Shown piece by piece: positions 1-7,629 of a stretch of 32,061 nucleotides of DNA. Source of the stretch: a virus; IMG/VR virus record IMGVR_UViG_3300045740_000094, positions 1 to 32,061 of that record. One strand, 5' to 3'. A program made the translations under genes and the position numbers. Every line of letters starts with the position of its first letter. Position 1 is the stretch's first letter. The notes below the pieces were generated by a model, which searched no databases, was not told where the DNA came from, and saw only the letters and a program-made list of their open reading frames with translations.

Positions 1-1105
1 GAACATTCAAAGAACGATAGAGTTTTTCTTGGAAATACTTAATATCAGTAATTTCTCCAAGATTCTGACCACCAGGAAGAGTAGAGATTTCAGTTCCTCT
101 ACCACCTTCACGACGAGGAAGCCAGAAATCCTCAAGCATACTCATGTACTTTTTATCATCACGAATTTCTCCAGTGTTAGCATCATATACTAACTTGTTA
201 CGATAACGCATCATAACATCACGGAGATATTGCTCTGCTTTTACTTTGGGGAGATTGCCCACATCAATGTAGAAGATTCTTCTTTCTGGAGCACGAGACA
301 AACGGTAGATAACCAGTGAGTCCTCAATCATGCGAAGTTGATTGAGTGCCTTAATTGCTTTGTGAAGATATGAAAGAGTTGATCCCTTGTTTCTATCTAC
401 AAGACCTGATGTGCAATAAGTGATTGAATCCTTTGACATTTTGATGCCATTGGATTGACTTGTTGAAGTTGGATTTAAAGTAGGATAAGCAGTTTTTGGA
501 CTGTAGATAAAATACTCTTCGATTTCAGGGAACTCATAATCCATTGGATTATCAGTATTAGAATTTCCGAGTCTATATTGATCTTTCTTTTTCTTTTTAT
601 CTTGCCTTACATAACGCATTTTCATTGCGTCAATGTATCTTAATTCTTGAATACCTTCGTGGGGATTCTTGAGGTCAATAATTTTGTGATAATAAATTCT
701 TCCATCCACATACCAGTTTCTGTAGATTTCGTGTGCCTTCTTATCGAAATCTAAGAGTTCTAAGATATACTTAAATTCATCTCTAATTTTTTTCTTGATA
801 CCGTCACTTGCATTCAGATTATCTAAGTCAATCTGAACAGGACTATCATTCGTGTCTGATACAATTGCTTCATTTACAATATCTTCGATGGCACTATCAC
901 ATTCTGGGTGAAGTGCCATCTCCCGATATCTTTTAATGAGATCGAATTCAGTTCTATAGATCCCTTCAATATCAACATATGAACCAAAAAAACCACTACT
1001 CAGATAGTGGTCAACCCCGTCCTCGTTATTAGGTGGAACGGGGGAAACCGCATTCGGAGATAGTGGTTCAGTATTCTCAATAGAGAATCCAAATAACTTT
1101 GCCAT
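1..1105 (-). CDS. 20: gp20 portal vertex protein, N-terminal part (runs off left edge)
   Basis: This is the start of the T4 gp20 family portal. The portal forms the dodecameric ring at the unique capsid vertex, through which gp17 pumps DNA and to which the neck attaches. The frame is open from an ATG at 1105 to the window edge, giving about 368 codons. The N-terminus begins MAKLFGFSIE and includes SGFFGSYVDIEG, then FDLIKRYREMALHPECDSAI, a stretch I recognise as typical of myoviral gp20. Further in are the DFDKKAHEIYRNWYVDGRIY and SRAPERRIFYIDVGNLP stretches of the portal core. The C-terminal part lies outside the window. It follows gp19 by 33 bases, a gap that holds a late-promoter-like ATAAATA but no clear Shine-Dalgarno site. 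A hairpin followed by a T run lies within about the first 40 codons. The family call is very secure. Confidence 0.96.
   Translation of the reverse strand, partial: MAKLFGFSIENTEPLSPNAVSPVPPNNEDGVDHYLSSGFFGSYVDIEGIYRTEFDLIKRYREMALHPECDSAIEDIVNEAIVSDTNDSPVQIDLDNLNASDGIKKKIRDEFKYILELLDFDKKAHEIYRNWYVDGRIYYHKIIDLKNPHEGIQELRYIDAMKMRYVRQDKKKKKDQYRLGNSNTDNPMDYEFPEIEEYFIYSPKTAYPTLNPTSTSQSNGIKMSKDSITYCTSGLVDRNKGSTLSYLHKAIKALNQLRMIEDSLVIYRLSRAPERRIFYIDVGNLPKVKAEQYLRDVMMRYRNKLVYDANTGEIRDDKKYMSMLEDFWLPRREGGRGTEISTLPGGQNLGEITDIKYFQEKLYRSLNV
986..1011 (-). terminator. terminator-like hairpin inside gp20 coding sequence
   Basis: On the minus strand a perfect 7-base-pair stem (ACCACTA, loop TCTGAG, TAGTGGT) is followed at once by a run of six T. 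This is the layout of an intrinsic terminator, but the stem has only three G-C pairs and lies within coding sequence (residues of the SSGFF region). It could be partial attenuation or a coincidence of codon choice. Confidence 0.35.
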
Positions 1106-1132
1106 TATTAAAGTTTTTATCTACGTATGATC

Positions 1133-1139
1133 TATTTAT
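1133..1139 (-). promoter_or_regulatory. putative late promoter upstream of gp20
   Basis: Minus-strand ATAAATA (in context AATAAATAGATC), about 28 bases before the gp20 ATG, overlapping the end of the gp19 stop. It resembles the T4-like late promoter core TATAAATA. Confidence 0.55.
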
Positions 1140-1753
1140 TATGCTCCAGTTCCCGGTGCTTCTGGGAAGTAGTATTGAACTTGGAAATCAACAGTAAACT
1201 CTTCAATTGTGTCTGAAGTGTCATATGAAAGATCAATCTGAGAAACAGCAGTTGGGAAAATATCGATGAAACGATATTGCGCCAAAATGTTTGCGTTGTC
1301 CCCAGTTGTGTTGTTACCCTGAGCATTTGATGGGCTTCTGCCAAGTTGATAAACAATAGCATTACCCATGTAATCTGTTGGGTTATTCAGACCAGAGTGA
1401 TCTCCATACTGAGCAACGTTTTGCATCCAAGCTTCAAATGCTCTTCTATGTGAGAAGTTTTCATCGTTAATGATGGTTACAGTCCAAACATCAAATGTTC
1501 TATCTCCAGCAACTTTCAGAGTGCGACCTCTGAAAGGGACTTCGATTGGAGCAACGTTTGATGCTGGAAGGGCAGCTGCCTTACAAAGAAAACGGAAGTT
1601 CTCTTTGTCAAACTGCCCATTACCATCACCTTGAACTCCAAGGTTTACTCCTGCGGGAAAGGTAACGTCAACCTCAAAAAGATTAGGACGAGCACCACCA
1701 CCAATCAGTTTTGATTTAAATTGTGAAATGCCTCTTGTTGGAATTTGTGCCAT
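1139..1753 (-). CDS. 19: gp19 tail tube protein
   Basis: This is the major tail tube subunit of the T4 gp19 family. Hexamers stack inside the sheath to form the DNA conduit and the spike driven through the host envelope on contraction. It has 204 residues, against about 163 in T4. The N-terminus MAQIPTRGISQFKSKLIGGG followed by ARPNLFEVDVTFP is characteristic of cyanophage gp19. Later stretches include PFRGRTLKVAGDR and FDVWTVTIINDENF, which match the tube beta-sandwich fold, and the protein ends with VDFQVQYYFPEAPG. The start is decided by a strong AAAGGAGG site a few bases upstream. A TATAAAT motif lies just before that, so the gene probably has its own late promoter as well as read-through from gp18. 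The upstream gap to gp18 is 36 bases. Confidence 0.97.
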   Translation of the reverse strand: MAQIPTRGISQFKSKLIGGGARPNLFEVDVTFPAGVNLGVQGDGNGQFDKENFRFLCKAAALPASNVAPIEVPFRGRTLKVAGDRTFDVWTVTIINDENFSHRRAFEAWMQNVAQYGDHSGLNNPTDYMGNAIVYQLGRSPSNAQGNNTTGDNANILAQYRFIDIFPTAVSQIDLSYDTSDTIEEFTVDFQVQYYFPEAPGTGA

Positions 1754-1762
1754 TTTTAGGTT

Positions 1763-1769
1763 CCTCCTT
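1763..1769 (-). promoter_or_regulatory. strong ribosome binding site of gp19
   Basis: Minus-strand AAGGAGG with 9 bases to the ATG at 1753. It is the clearest Shine-Dalgarno site in the window and fixes the gp19 start. Confidence 0.9.
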
Positions 1770-1773
1770 TAGT

Positions 1774-1784
1774 GATTTATAATC
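1774..1784 (-). promoter_or_regulatory. putative late promoter upstream of gp19
   Basis: Minus-strand GATTATAAATC, which contains TATAAAT, one base short of the T4-like late core TATAAATA. It lies about 21 bases before the gp19 ATG, inside the 36-base gap after gp18. Confidence 0.6.
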
Positions 1785-1789
1785 TAAAA

Positions 1790-4012
1790 TCAAACTCTAC
1801 CAGCAACTTCTTCGAAACTTACACCAGTTCTGGTGGCAACGAAGGTAAGTGTGACGTAGTTGATAGACTTAGCTGGTTTCAGGAAGATATCAGCTCTGAA
1901 CTCATTATTATCAATTACATCAGGAGTGTTATTTGTTTCATCACAGATAACGAGGAATCCATAGAGTCCTCTCTTTGCCTGAATGTCACGGAGATATGGT
2001 TCAACGATGTTAACGAAGTTTGCTCTGGTAATTTGATCGTTCAGTTCGAAGAGTTGTGCTTCTGCTGACTTCTGAAGTGCTTGCTCAACTGTGAGGAACA
2101 GTCTGCGAACGTTGATTCTATCAAAAGCAGATGCGTAACCAAGGGCAGTCTTATCACCAAAGAGAAGAATACCAGTTCCTGGTTGATTCACGATCGCATT
2201 AACTCTCTGAGGATACAGTTGATCTCTCTGAGCCTTGTTGGGATTATATGCAAGTTTGATTGCATTATTCAGAATTCCTCTTTGTTGTCCTGCAGGTGAG
2301 AACCATGGGAAAGCAAAGATTGAAGTTCTTACACACAGACCAGCAACATCTGGGTTACATGGGAGGTAACGGAACTTGTTGTTGAATCTGTCATAAGTGT
2401 ACTTGTATCCACTATCAAAGATCGCATAGGATGAAGATGAAAGTGAACTGAAGAACTGAATTACATTATCAGTCTGTGTATCGGTGTTGGTGATAGGACC
2501 ACCATCTCCTTGAATCAGATCAGCTCTGTGTGGGGAGATAACAGCAATACAATCTTTTCTATTGTTTGCAATTGAAATAAGATGATTTGCCTTTGCTTGC
2601 GACTCAAACTTGTTGCCCATTCCAGGACCCATGATCAGATAATCAACAGCAATTTCATCTTTGTTGGAGAAAAGATTGTATGATGTGAAGAGATTGCCAA
2701 GAGTTGCAGTCATTCCGTTTGATGCGGAATAGTCAACACCACCACCTAAAGCATAGGTTACGTTACCTAAAGCACTATAAGTAGTTCCTTGAGCAAGTTG
2801 GTTCCACTGACCAGCACCTTCGGTTACTTTGGTAAATCCTGAAGAGAATCCAGTTGCAAGTGGAGTTGTTCCGTGATAGGAATCATTTCCAGTTGAAGGA
2901 TTGTCTCCAACATAAACATAAGAAGAGTAAAGTGCCAGATAATCTTTCCAGAAATTTTTCTGAGGTGCGTTGACTGCAGAAACTGAATCACTTGCTTTAG
3001 AAAGATTCAGATGCTTCTCTAAAACGTTGCCTTGAATACCAGTTACTGAACCAGTGTCATCAACAACAACTACGTGCAGAGCATCGTTCTTACCCTGTCT
3101 ATCAAGAACATATCCGTTGCTGATAGGCTTAGGTGCAATCGAACTCCAGAAAATGGTAGTATTTGTCAGATTCAGAGTTTGTGAATCATACCAGTCTGTT
3201 GCGGTTGTAACTGCAGAAACAGCACCGTTTCCTGTTGAAATTCCTGCATTATTGTAGAAGGTGATTGCATCAGATGCAAGGAAAGAAGCATTTGCGTTTC
3301 CTTGAGCATAGTTGATTGGATACTCAGTTCCATTATCAGTTGCTGCTGTAGAAACTCTTGAGAGAATCTTAACATCAATTGAACTGGTTCCAGTTGTTGA
3401 AGCAGTGGAAACACCAGTGATGATACCCTTAATGTATCCGTTGAATCCTGTGGTCGATCCTACACCAGGAATAACTGCGTTTACAAGAGGAGTTGTAACA
3501 CCATATCCAATAATTGCACCAGCAGAAGATAAGTCCGTGGTAGTAATTCCAAGTGTTTGATCTGCTTTATCATCAATCATACAGATTTTCAGATTGTTTG
3601 CCCAAGAACCTGGGTTCTTTGCAGCAAATACATAATCTGCGAGGTCATCAGAGTAGTTTGCCTGATAATCATCAAAATTCTTGATTTTCAGTGCGGTTGT
3701 GTATGCAAAACCTACACCAGAATTTGCGTTATTTAAGCTGGTGCCATCAGTTCTTACAACCTTAAGAACACCACCATATGAAAGGAATGATGATGCACTC
3801 ATCCAATACTCGTACTGACCATCCGTAGAGAGTGGTTTGCCGAATACGTTGATGAGTTCTTGTTCTGTGGTGATGTCAATTGGATCGTCAACTGGACCAA
3901 TCGAGAAAGGACCCGCAATTGCTCCAATATTATCTAAAACATTATCAGCTCTCCCTACAGTTAAATCAACTTCTCTGACGAGTACGCCTGGAGATAATTG
4001 AGGAGTCGCCAT
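1790..4012 (-). CDS. 18: gp18 contractile tail sheath protein
   Basis: This is the tail sheath subunit of the T4 gp18 family. It polymerises around the gp19 tube and contracts to inject DNA. It has 740 residues, against 659 in T4. The N-terminus MATPQLSPGVLVREVDLT and the following IGPVDDPIDITTEQELINVFG are the standard N-terminal sheath signature. The C-terminus, with ICDETNNTPDVIDNNEFRAD then IFLKPAKSINYVTLTFVATR, is the conserved sheath C-terminal domain that links subunits. The middle (roughly residues 130-430) is rich in Gly, Thr and Ser and corresponds to the variable surface-exposed domains of sheaths. The start ATG at 4012 has an AGGAGA site at good spacing. The 79-base upstream leader also holds a TAATAAATA motif and a small stem-loop, so independent late expression is likely. 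Confidence 0.97.
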   Translation of the reverse strand: MATPQLSPGVLVREVDLTVGRADNVLDNIGAIAGPFSIGPVDDPIDITTEQELINVFGKPLSTDGQYEYWMSASSFLSYGGVLKVVRTDGTSLNNANSGVGFAYTTALKIKNFDDYQANYSDDLADYVFAAKNPGSWANNLKICMIDDKADQTLGITTTDLSSAGAIIGYGVTTPLVNAVIPGVGSTTGFNGYIKGIITGVSTASTTGTSSIDVKILSRVSTAATDNGTEYPINYAQGNANASFLASDAITFYNNAGISTGNGAVSAVTTATDWYDSQTLNLTNTTIFWSSIAPKPISNGYVLDRQGKNDALHVVVVDDTGSVTGIQGNVLEKHLNLSKASDSVSAVNAPQKNFWKDYLALYSSYVYVGDNPSTGNDSYHGTTPLATGFSSGFTKVTEGAGQWNQLAQGTTYSALGNVTYALGGGVDYSASNGMTATLGNLFTSYNLFSNKDEIAVDYLIMGPGMGNKFESQAKANHLISIANNRKDCIAVISPHRADLIQGDGGPITNTDTQTDNVIQFFSSLSSSSYAIFDSGYKYTYDRFNNKFRYLPCNPDVAGLCVRTSIFAFPWFSPAGQQRGILNNAIKLAYNPNKAQRDQLYPQRVNAIVNQPGTGILLFGDKTALGYASAFDRINVRRLFLTVEQALQKSAEAQLFELNDQITRANFVNIVEPYLRDIQAKRGLYGFLVICDETNNTPDVIDNNEFRADIFLKPAKSINYVTLTFVATRTGVSFEEVAGRV

Positions 4013-4017
4013 GTTTT

Positions 4018-4023
4018 TCTCCT
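4018..4023 (-). promoter_or_regulatory. ribosome binding site of gp18
   Basis: Minus-strand AGGAGA with 5 bases to the ATG at 4012. It decides the gp18 start. Confidence 0.85.
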
Positions 4024-4028
4024 GATAC

Positions 4029-4043
4029 TTCAGTTTGTCTGAA
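4029..4043 (-). other. small stem-loop in the gp18 leader
   Basis: Minus-strand TTCAG-ACAAA-CTGAA, a perfect 5-base-pair stem with a 5-base loop, between the promoter-like motif and the ribosome binding site. It is short, so it could be chance; a role in message stability is one possibility. Confidence 0.35.
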
Positions 4044-4045
4044 AA

Positions 4046-4054
4046 TATTTATTA
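4046..4054 (-). promoter_or_regulatory. putative late promoter upstream of gp18
   Basis: Minus-strand TAATAAATA, one mismatch from a TATAAATA core, about 33 bases before the gp18 ATG in the longest gap of the window (79 bases). Confidence 0.55.
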
Positions 4055-4091
4055 AAATTGACTTTTTAGGTGGGGAAACGGCGCATGAACA

Positions 4092-4322
4092 CTACCAATC
4101 AGGGTAAGACCAGTCGGAAAATGGGTCCTTCTTTTTCCTTTCACTGACAATTCGTTTAATCGTACACTCTTTACATTCATATGAATATGAAGATGGTACT
4201 GGTCCTCTATTTTTTCTTGTTCTATAAAATCCTTCGATTAAGTTTTTTATTTCACCACAAGTCCTACACTTCCTATCATTTAGAAGTAAATGTCCAAGTC
4301 TAATTTGACCATCTAAGTCCAT
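4092..4322 (-). CDS. small four-cysteine (zinc-finger-like) protein
   Basis: A hypothetical 76-residue protein. It contains CRTCGE near residues 19-24 and CKECTIKR near residue 50, so two C-x2-C pairs are separated by about 27 residues rich in basic and aromatic amino acids. This spacing fits a zinc-binding treble clef or HNH/endonuclease VII-like zinc site, but no catalytic His-Asn-His residues are visible, so nuclease activity is not supported. The C-terminus (KKKDPFSDWSYPDW) is charged and aromatic. I chose the ATG at 4322 over the in-frame GTG at 4340. The ATG overlaps the gp17 stop as TAATG and has a GGGAG site upstream inside gp17, which is the usual coupled arrangement. Its position between terminase and sheath gives no firm clue to function. 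Alternatives are a DNA-binding packaging accessory or a host-directed regulator. Confidence 0.8.
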   Translation of the reverse strand: MDLDGQIRLGHLLLNDRKCRTCGEIKNLIEGFYRTRKNRGPVPSSYSYECKECTIKRIVSERKKKDPFSDWSYPDW

Positions 4323-5971
4323 TAAGATAGATACTCCCACATATAAGATCTGTCACCATATTCATCAGCATACCAACGATCTCCCTCAGAATCTACAAAA
4401 CTATTATTATCAAATCCATCAACGATGAATCCAAAAGGTGCCATATCCTGTTCGATTTGATTTTTCTGTTCCTCATAGATTCTCTTACGAACATCCTGAT
4501 CAGTAAGTTCCTTAAAGTAATCCTGAGCAACTAACCATGCATAGATCACTAAGCACATAGCTAAGTCATCATTACAACCTTCTTCTGCTTCGAATGAATT
4601 ATGCTTCTGAATGAAAGTCGTAAGTTCTGCAATAATCTCATAGTCATTAATAAGAAGTTTGTTTTCCTCAATCATAGTCTTGAGGTTTAGGCATCCAACT
4701 TTCTTAACCGTCTTGGACATTTTCACCCCAAGTTGGGTTTTCTTTCCCGAGAATCCTTGCCCAACAATTTGTCCTGCTCTACCACGCATAGAGCACATCA
4801 AGAGATTATTATATTCCAAGTCATAATGAACGATGCTTGCCACTTGATCTCCAACATCATTTACCTCACATAGGATGTAAGAATCATTATAATTCTTTGC
4901 AACGTCCACAATAATGCTTGGGAATAGCATCGGTTTGATTTCGTTGTTTCTATACTTTGCTACTACCTTATGTGGGAATGTTGTAATGTCTATGACCGTA
5001 AATGCAGAGTAGTCATTTCCTACACCACGAGCAACGTCAACTGTGATTACATAATCGTGGTTTTCTTTTACATCTTCATAAACATCTAAACCAGCACTTC
5101 TTTTAAGAGGATGATCATAAACCAAACTCTTCAGTTTGCTGGGAGCAATCAGAGTATCAACAGATCCTAAGAACTCACACTCAAACTCAACCTTAAACTG
5201 CTGGTCTGATGTGTTGGCAATAGTTTGAGCCTTCCAAACTTCATCTCTTCCAGGAACTTCACTCCAGTGAACATCAGTTGGAATATATTCGTTCTTCTTC
5301 TTTTCTGCATCGTGCCACATGCGGTAGAAGTGATTCATACCGTGTGGTGTAGAAACGATGATTACTTTCGTGCTCTTACCAGAAGTAATAGTAGGATAAA
5401 CAGATGCAAAGAAGGAATCTGCAATATGGTTTGGAACGAACGCAAATTCGTCCAGGAAGAGGATATTGAATGACATGCCTCGGACAGCACTTGCAGACGT
5501 AGAAGCAGCCAGAATCTTTGATCCATTCTCTAATTCTAAAGAACCTTTGTTCCAAGATATAATACCCTGCTGCATCCACTTAGGTAAGTTTTCGTATGCA
5601 GTCTGTAACCTATCCAGGAGCTCCCTTGCGGTTGCTGCTTTGTTTGCAAGGATACCTATGTTGACATTATCATTAAAGACGGCATAGTGGAGCAGGAAGG
5701 ACACTACAGTGGTTGATTTACCAGTCTGTCGTGGCATCTTACAGATATTAAACCTATGATTGTGGAAGTTATTAACCAACTTCTCCTGAAAAGGATACAT
5801 CTGGAAAGGTTGCAATCCCTTATCCAGAGTCACAATCTTCACATAGTTCTTTGCAAAGTAAACAGGATCTTCCTTACACTTCACAAACTCAAGAATCTGA
5901 TCTTGAGTAAACTCGATTGGTGTATTTGCTTTTTTTAGTAACGGATTACCAAGATAAACATCATTTGACAT
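4322..5971 (-). CDS. 17: gp17 large terminase (packaging ATPase and nuclease)
   Basis: This is the large terminase of the T4 gp17 family. It is the motor that cuts concatemeric DNA and drives it through the gp20 portal. It has 549 residues, close to the usual length. ATPase motifs visible are Walker A MPRQTGKST at residues 79-87 (K85), Walker B ILFLDE at 170-175 with the catalytic Glu at 175, and coupling motif STP at 207-209. The C-terminal RNase H-like nuclease shows VITVDVARG with D312, ILCEV with E369, and GCNDDLA with D468/D469, which supply the acidic metal-binding triad. All key residues are intact. The upstream gap is 16 bases with a weak AGG site. In T4 the gene follows gp16 directly, but here a 543-residue gene intervenes. 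Confidence 0.98.
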   Translation of the reverse strand: MSNDVYLGNPLLKKANTPIEFTQDQILEFVKCKEDPVYFAKNYVKIVTLDKGLQPFQMYPFQEKLVNNFHNHRFNICKMPRQTGKSTTVVSFLLHYAVFNDNVNIGILANKAATARELLDRLQTAYENLPKWMQQGIISWNKGSLELENGSKILAASTSASAVRGMSFNILFLDEFAFVPNHIADSFFASVYPTITSGKSTKVIIVSTPHGMNHFYRMWHDAEKKKNEYIPTDVHWSEVPGRDEVWKAQTIANTSDQQFKVEFECEFLGSVDTLIAPSKLKSLVYDHPLKRSAGLDVYEDVKENHDYVITVDVARGVGNDYSAFTVIDITTFPHKVVAKYRNNEIKPMLFPSIIVDVAKNYNDSYILCEVNDVGDQVASIVHYDLEYNNLLMCSMRGRAGQIVGQGFSGKKTQLGVKMSKTVKKVGCLNLKTMIEENKLLINDYEIIAELTTFIQKHNSFEAEEGCNDDLAMCLVIYAWLVAQDYFKELTDQDVRKRIYEEQKNQIEQDMAPFGFIVDGFDNNSFVDSEGDRWYADEYGDRSYMWEYLS

Positions 5972-5987
5972 AACGAAAACCTACTAC

Positions 5988-7619
5988 TTAATTACAGTTC
6001 CAACGACGCAGTGCTTTATTGATTCTTGAATCTGGATCTCTCGCAGTTTTTGCTGAAGTAAGTTTTGACTTCATTCCTTTCATACGACTACAAAATGAAG
6101 ATCTGCGTTTTGCTCTCTTACCACTGGGATTTTTTTCAGTAACTGCTGTTTGCAATTTAGAACCTGGATTTTCTCTACGGTAAGCATTAACTGCTGCTTG
6201 ACTTAAACCATCAGTCTTATCTTGACGATTTACTTTCTGCCAATCTTCTCCAATAGTTTTATTATTCAAGAGATAGTTTTTGGATCTTTGATCAATAACT
6301 TGAATCAAAGGCATTCCTGGTTGAAGTCCAGATACATTATATTGAAGAACTTGAGATCCTGGATACACCTTTTGAATCTCATCAGTTACATCTTTTCTAG
6401 ATGGCATGTTTGGTTGTGGGAAGAACATTCTTGCAGAATAAGTCTTTCCTCTCCAAGAAAGAATAACAGCAATAATGTTTCCATTCTCTGCTTGAAGTCT
6501 AGTTGCTTCTTCTAACTCAACCTCTTCACTTACAGATTTCCAACCACCACCTTTCGACTTATACCATTTTGATGCCCAACCATTAGCATATGCACTTGGA
6601 TATACATCAAACTTTTGTCTAGCAAGTGCCTTTGCTCTAGACCAGAGTTTTGGATTGGTTGGTTTATTCTCCTCTTCCAGTTTCTTCAGTTCTTTTTCAC
6701 CTTCAATTTGTTCTAGAATTTCATTAACCAATTTACTTTCACTAGTTGGAACACAATTTGGAACAATTCTCTTTCCTTTCTTTTTCATGCCAACCTGCTT
6801 ATATCCAGACCAACATGCCTCTTCCATTTCTCCACTATCCACATAGTCTGCAGCACTATCCAAGTAATCTGCTGCTTTTGTAATCTTGGATTGTACCCAT
6901 GCTTCAATATTACCCTCACCTTTACCCATTTTCTTCTGAAGTCTTTTAACTGCAGCTGCTACAGTTGATAGTTCAGATCTTGCCATAGAATACTCGTGAT
7001 CTTTCACTGAAAAATCTTCCCATGCTTTCTTACCATAAGAACATTCTGATTTAGTCTCTCTTTTATCACAAAGAGGGCAATATCTTTGCTCTTCCATTTC
7101 TTCCTTAATCTTATTAGATACCATGACTGGTTTTCCTCCTTTACCTGATCTATCAGCAACAGGATCTTTTGCTCTCTTTCTTCTTACAGCAGCAGCAATT
7201 TGATCCTTAGACATTTTTGCTGCCTTTTCCTTTGAAAGACATTTTGGTTTTGGTTCTCCAGGTTCACGAGCACATTTACCAATTCTTTCACCTTTAGTGT
7301 TGTAACGATCCCATCCACCACCACCTACACCACCTTCTCCACCTTTTCCAAACCAATCACGAAGATCTTCGGATACTTTTACATCTTTGAATTGCTTATG
7401 ATGTTTCTTAGCATCCGATTCCATTTTCTTCAAACGGGTATAGTAATCTGGAATTTCATCTAAGTGTTGAAGAGCAATATCTCTTGCAAGATCATGATCT
7501 TTAGTATGTTCATGCTCAATAGGTTCACCCATGTCAAGTTGTTTTTGAATGAAAGAAACATCAAGACGATGCTTCTTTGCAATTTGTTCAACTGTTTTAT
7601 GAGATTTCAGAGCATTCAT
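5988..7619 (-). CDS. 543-residue mosaic protein of unknown function between gp16 and gp17
   Basis: Function unknown. It reads as a string of short modules that I recognise as recurring in cyanophage proteins. Residues about 34-66 hold an EHEHTKDHDLARDIALQHL-type helix resembling DUF5661. Residues 88-165 hold a glycine-rich basic module (DWFGKGGEGGVGGGGWDRYN, then IGKCAREPGEPKPKCLS). A C-x2-C-x8-C cluster lies at 181-193, and ACWSGYKQVGMKKKG, then VPNCVP, at 268-291. A LWSRAKALARQKFDVYPSAY module lies at 324-343. A possible small alpha-beta unit with SWRGKTYSARMFFPQP lies at 388-403. The C-terminus ends DGLSQAAVNAYRRENPGSKL and then SFCSRMKG...RRWNC. It has about nine cysteines and many lysines, suggesting nucleic-acid or metal binding (inference). 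The ATG at 7619 is preferred over an in-frame TTG at 7649 because it clears the gp16 stop by 10 bases. No clear Shine-Dalgarno site is present, but an ATAAATA motif lies just upstream. Confidence 0.85.
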   Translation of the reverse strand: MNALKSHKTVEQIAKKHRLDVSFIQKQLDMGEPIEHEHTKDHDLARDIALQHLDEIPDYYTRLKKMESDAKKHHKQFKDVKVSEDLRDWFGKGGEGGVGGGGWDRYNTKGERIGKCAREPGEPKPKCLSKEKAAKMSKDQIAAAVRRKRAKDPVADRSGKGGKPVMVSNKIKEEMEEQRYCPLCDKRETKSECSYGKKAWEDFSVKDHEYSMARSELSTVAAAVKRLQKKMGKGEGNIEAWVQSKITKAADYLDSAADYVDSGEMEEACWSGYKQVGMKKKGKRIVPNCVPTSESKLVNEILEQIEGEKELKKLEEENKPTNPKLWSRAKALARQKFDVYPSAYANGWASKWYKSKGGGWKSVSEEVELEEATRLQAENGNIIAVILSWRGKTYSARMFFPQPNMPSRKDVTDEIQKVYPGSQVLQYNVSGLQPGMPLIQVIDQRSKNYLLNNKTIGEDWQKVNRQDKTDGLSQAAVNAYRRENPGSKLQTAVTEKNPSGKRAKRRSSFCSRMKGMKSKLTSAKTARDPDSRINKALRRWNCN

Positions 7620-7629
7620 GTTTTTATTT

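Noticed and set aside
1772-2068. Plus-strand open frame over gp18 end (98 codons)
   Set aside because: It is antisense to the conserved sheath C-terminus, lacks a ribosome site and has no recognisable protein pattern. Other plus-strand frames across the window are the same kind of shadow.
4323-4340. GTG start giving an 82-residue version of the four-cysteine protein
   Set aside because: The ATG at 4322 has a better spaced GGGAG site and the usual TAATG overlap; the extra six residues overlap gp17 more deeply.
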